64,000 nt of DNA, from NCBI GenBank assembly GCA_000697355.1, contig JNEN01000882.1:329104-393103 (forward strand), in the 5' to 3' direction. The first letter of the stretch is position 1, and the number at the start of each line of letters is the position of its first letter. This document shows, piece by piece, positions 62,418 through 64,000 of this stretch. This stretch comes from Syncephalastrum monosporum B8922. Lineage: Eukaryota; Mucoromycota; Mucoromycetes; Mucorales; Syncephalastraceae. The notes beneath the pieces were generated by a model that worked only from the letters and a program-made list of their open reading frames with translations, was not told where the DNA came from and did no database searches. The position numbers and the translations under genes are program-made.

Positions 62418-63398
62418 GGCTTGCGAGTATGTAAGAGAAGAAGAAAGGAAACAGAAAGTAGGGGCGGAAGGGGGATGAGACAGTGGAGTCGATAAAGCGT
62501 GGGCGGGATATGTGAATGCGCAAGGAGGAAAGAAAGAGGGAAAAGGAAAGGAAAGGAAAGGAGAGGCTAAAGTGTGTGTGCGAAGGATAGGAAATCCAAT
62601 GTTTCAAGCGTCTGTGTCAGTGTCACACAAAGCTTGAATGCAATTGTTTATTTTCGGTTAGATCACCGCAAATGCGCGGTTCTTCATTTCGATTGGCAAT
62701 GACCGACCGTAGCACCAAAAATGATAAAATAAAGACAAATGCAGTCCTTCCAAGAAGCAATATCGCACACGATCCATATGATGTCACAGAGCAATCAGTC
62801 TTGATGTCGTTACCCAGTCTCAAATCTGCTATGCTTTTTCTTCTTCGAACTTAACATTCTAATATGAATGTACAGTACATCACATGTCGTTAATAGATTG
62901 ATTGATAGCAATCATCCATACAATAAAGGGCACTACATACTGTATGTAATCATGGGTAATGCTTCCATTCACACCCGCCAGAACACAAGTACATAGAGTC
63001 TCGATGATATAACTGTGAGTACCTTCTTACTTACTCTCCTGACTTTAACCCGATTGAACAATTCTGGGCAGTAGCAAAGAGTAAGGTGGAGCGTCATCGA
63101 TTTTTGCAGGAAGATACTTTATCAAAAATGTTGGAATGAATGTCTAAATAGACGGTCACTATAGTGGCCATGAAGATTTGATCAACACCACGGGAGGTAG
63201 AAAAAAGAAAGACAAGAAAAAAAAGGATGAGCCAAGACCATAGCTGGGACAATTAGCATCCCTCTTGGTTCGATAATCATTTCTGACAAGAGGCAGTGCA
63301 AAGAGAATTAAACTGGTGCAGCTAACCCGTAAGCAATTCGTAAGGCCAATCCGTAATGCGCTAATCAAAAGCATTAACACGTTACGCAGCTTGTAGTC
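62418..63398. other. Intergenic with purine repeat and transposase relic
   Basis: Includes a GGAAA-type pentanucleotide run (62535-62565) at the RhoGAP promoter and a transposase relic at 63032-63140. Otherwise AT-rich with no gene. Confidence 0.6.
63032..63140 (+). pseudogene. Transposase C-terminal fragment (Tc1/mariner-like DDE)
   Basis: Reads YSPDFNPIEQFWAVAKSKV and ERHRFLQEDTLSKM before a stop. YSPDxNPIEqfW is the hallmark around the last catalytic acidic residue of Tc1/mariner and IS630-type transposases. The upstream catalytic domain is missing. Confidence 0.7.
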
Positions 63399-63961
63399 AT
63401 GGAGAAGCAGAGGATATTACTTGTCCTAGCAGGTACGTGTCTCTGAAACGGATGAAGACGGGACGAGAAAAAGGGAGAGGAAATAGGTAATGTTCTGTCT
63501 TTCATCTAACCCATATCAATGTGTGAGCAGACAAAATTCTCCAGGCCTATCCTCTGGACGAACTGATTTCTACAAAGAATGTCAAGGCCCCTGACCGGTT
63601 GATGGAGGAAGTAGCGGATCATGTCCAGTTTTTCCAGCTCGGAGTTTGCAACGACATGGAGATGCTGGTCTATGCCCGACTCAAGCCTGTGTCGACCAAT
63701 TTCATGGTGCTGACACCCCGGGACGAGCATGATGGGCATCATCATGAAAGCCGTTTACGGCGCCACAGCTTCTTCCGTCACCATGAGAATAAGAACGGGC
63801 GATTCCACAAACACAAGGTTCGTGTTTTATTTATTTCTCTGAAATAATCTTTGCAGGGGAAAAAAAAAAAAAAAAAAAAGAAAGAGGAGGTGCCGGAGAA
63901 GTGTTCCCCAGGAAGAGCAGATGGGACGCAAAAAGAAGGAGACACTAAGACCGCCTTTTTT

Positions 63962-63997
<36 letters not shown>

Positions 63998-63999
63998 CG
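63399..63999 (+). CDS. CNH (citron homology) domain protein, N-terminus short or missing, cut by window end
   Basis: Exons 63399-63432, 63531-63817 and from 63857 onward, in consistent phase. Text: RILLVLADKILQAYPLDELI, HVQFFQLGVCNDMEMLVYAR, then a charged HHESRLRRHSFFRHHENK loop and a poly-Lys stretch coded by an A20 run. ILLVLADK..AYPLDEL is the start of the CNH domain as found at the C-terminus of Rom1/Rom2-type Rho1 GEFs. In those proteins DH and PH domains precede it. Here only an AG then ATG precedes the exon, and a transposase relic lies 260 bp upstream. It may be a 5'-truncated gene, or a gene whose earlier exons I cannot see. Confidence 0.55.
63958..63997. repeat. Long T homopolymer at window end
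   Basis: T-rich tract interrupted once by CCC, ending in a T-run of more than 20. If in the coding exon it would translate to Phe, so an intron is more likely to start before it. Confidence 0.7.
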
Positions 64000-64000
64000 T

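Overview
The window is nuclear DNA of a filamentous fungus, most likely an early-diverging one of the Mucoromycota (Mucorales-like). Genes carry many short introns (about 45-75 nt, GT-AG). The gene set is fungal: class I-III type chitin synthase, secreted GH37 trehalase, GNA1, OST3/OST6, PX-PH phospholipase D, Rsc7. It also keeps animal-like architectures lost from yeasts: a WW-MyTH4-RhoGAP protein, a KCTD-type BTB protein, a 2385-residue ASH/MSP-repeat protein and an Rsc7-PHD fusion. I cannot name the genus from sequence alone.

Layout. 1-2197 (-): 3'-cut gene for a secreted Kre9-like protein with long His/Asn/Trp repeats. 2.9-6.2 kb: uS5 (RPS2, -) divergent from RPC19 (+), then OST3/6 (-). 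6.5-12.2 kb: a SHPRH/Irc20-type SNF2-RING ligase and a GNAT protein (both -). 12.2-13.6 kb: relic-rich gap. 13.6-18.7 kb: mitochondrial mL60 (+), IMPACT/Yih1 (-), Rsc7-PHD (+). 18.7-21.6 kb: island of transposase and repeat-family relics with an inverted repeat. 21.6-30.0 kb: an orphan basic protein (+) and the giant ASH protein (-). 30.0-34.4 kb: second repeat island with two copies of a 99-bp MITE, a tRNA-like short repeat and decayed coding fragments. 34.4-49 kb: ATP2 (+), chitin synthase (-), uL11 (RPL12, -), a DUF2462 protein (+), trehalase (-), NDUFAF5-like methyltransferase (-), and an orphan helical protein (+). 49.5-62.4 kb: phospholipase D (+), Pro-rich two-TM Cys protein (+), GNA1 (-), KCTD-type protein (-), WW-MyTH4-RhoGAP (-). 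62.4-64.0 kb: transposase relic followed by a CNH-domain coding piece that runs off the window.

No operons are expected. Functional themes are housekeeping (ribosome, Pol I/III, ATP synthase, complex I assembly), the cell wall (GNA1 feeds UDP-GlcNAc to chitin synthase; Kre9-like protein; OST3/6 for N-glycosylation) and Rho/lipid signalling at the membrane (PLD, RhoGAP, CNH protein). The repeat islands at 12.2-13.6, 18.7-21.6, 30.0-34.4 and 62.4-63.4 kb separate blocks of dense, intact genes.
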